From Bacillus sp. FJAT-29937 (GTDB lineage Bacteria > Bacillota > Bacilli > Bacillales > Cytobacillaceae), in assembly GCF_001509555.1 (NCBI RefSeq), contig NZ_LMAS01000008.1, positions 62,001 through 126,000 of the forward strand: a stretch of 64,000 nt of DNA. The letters are read 5' to 3'. The position numbers and the translations under genes were made by a program. Shown here piece by piece: positions 63,987-64,000 of the stretch; the first letter of the stretch is position 1; every line of letters starts with the position of its first letter. Under the pieces are notes generated by a model. It was not told the origin of the DNA. It was given only the letters and a program-made list of their open reading frames with translations, and made no database searches.

Positions 63987-64000
63987 TGGAGGTTGTCTAT
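63987..64000 (+). promoter_or_regulatory. Ribosome binding site of the next gene at the right edge
   Basis: GATGGAGGTTG is followed by TCTAT at the window end. An ATG could begin at 63999, likely the next gene of the metQ operon, but its identity lies outside the window. Confidence 0.45.

Overview
This is a low-GC chromosomal window from a spore-forming member of the Bacillaceae. Spore photoproduct lyase with its SplA regulator, a preQ1 riboswitch, an S-box (SAM) riboswitch, PhoP-box promoters, CcdC, a YusG-type small protein, and many strong AGGAGG-like ribosome binding sites with TTG or GTG starts all point that way. I cannot name the species. There are no rRNA or tRNA genes, CRISPR arrays or complete insertion sequences.

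Layout. 1-3027 is an RND efflux pump cut by the left edge. 3063-4249 is a decayed junction with an IS3-type transposase tail and the first copy of a 228-bp repeat. 4250-18615 is a catabolic island: a TRAP transporter (dctQ, dctM, dctP), an HpcH/HpaI-type aldolase, a D-2-hydroxyacid dehydrogenase, a LysR regulator, hydantoinase/oxoprolinase subunits A and B, a GlcD-type FAD oxidase, a CoA-disulfide reductase with a rhodanese tail, and a two-domain sulfurtransferase. A second direct copy of the 228-bp repeat lies just beyond it at 19243-19470. The island therefore looks like a transferred unit for uptake and breakdown of an organic acid, possibly one containing sulfur.

19825-23930 holds an Arr rifampin ADP-ribosyltransferase, a DinB-like protein, a TcyP-type cystine transporter and an SEC-C-like protein. 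24197-30731 is a compact four-gene SMC-type defence operon that I read as a Wadjet (Jet) anti-plasmid system, in the order jetD-jetA-jetB-jetC with every neighbouring pair overlapping. Just downstream is what looks like a Rieske-type gene that has lost its iron-sulfur domain by internal deletion.

33958-38120 is a pstSCAB-phoU phosphate operon behind a four-repeat PhoP box; a PhoX-like phosphatase with its own candidate PhoP box is at 51263. 38283-40340 is an unusual single protein joining an ECF-like sigma factor, a zinc anti-sigma motif, a membrane helix and a DUF4179-like outer domain. 40565-41737 is a queuosine unit (transporter, queF) under a preQ1 riboswitch. 43551-48462 groups UV-repair genes: splA, splB and two tandem uvsE genes, with small stress and redox genes between them, followed by a truncated molybdopterin oxidoreductase start.

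49143-59156 carries ccdC, an acyltransferase, the phosphatase, VOC and DUF1801 proteins, and a LytS/LytT-type two-component system next to a CstA-family transporter and its small partner, resembling the BtsSR/BtsT pyruvate module. The window ends with sstT, an unknown lipoprotein, and metQ under an S-box riboswitch.
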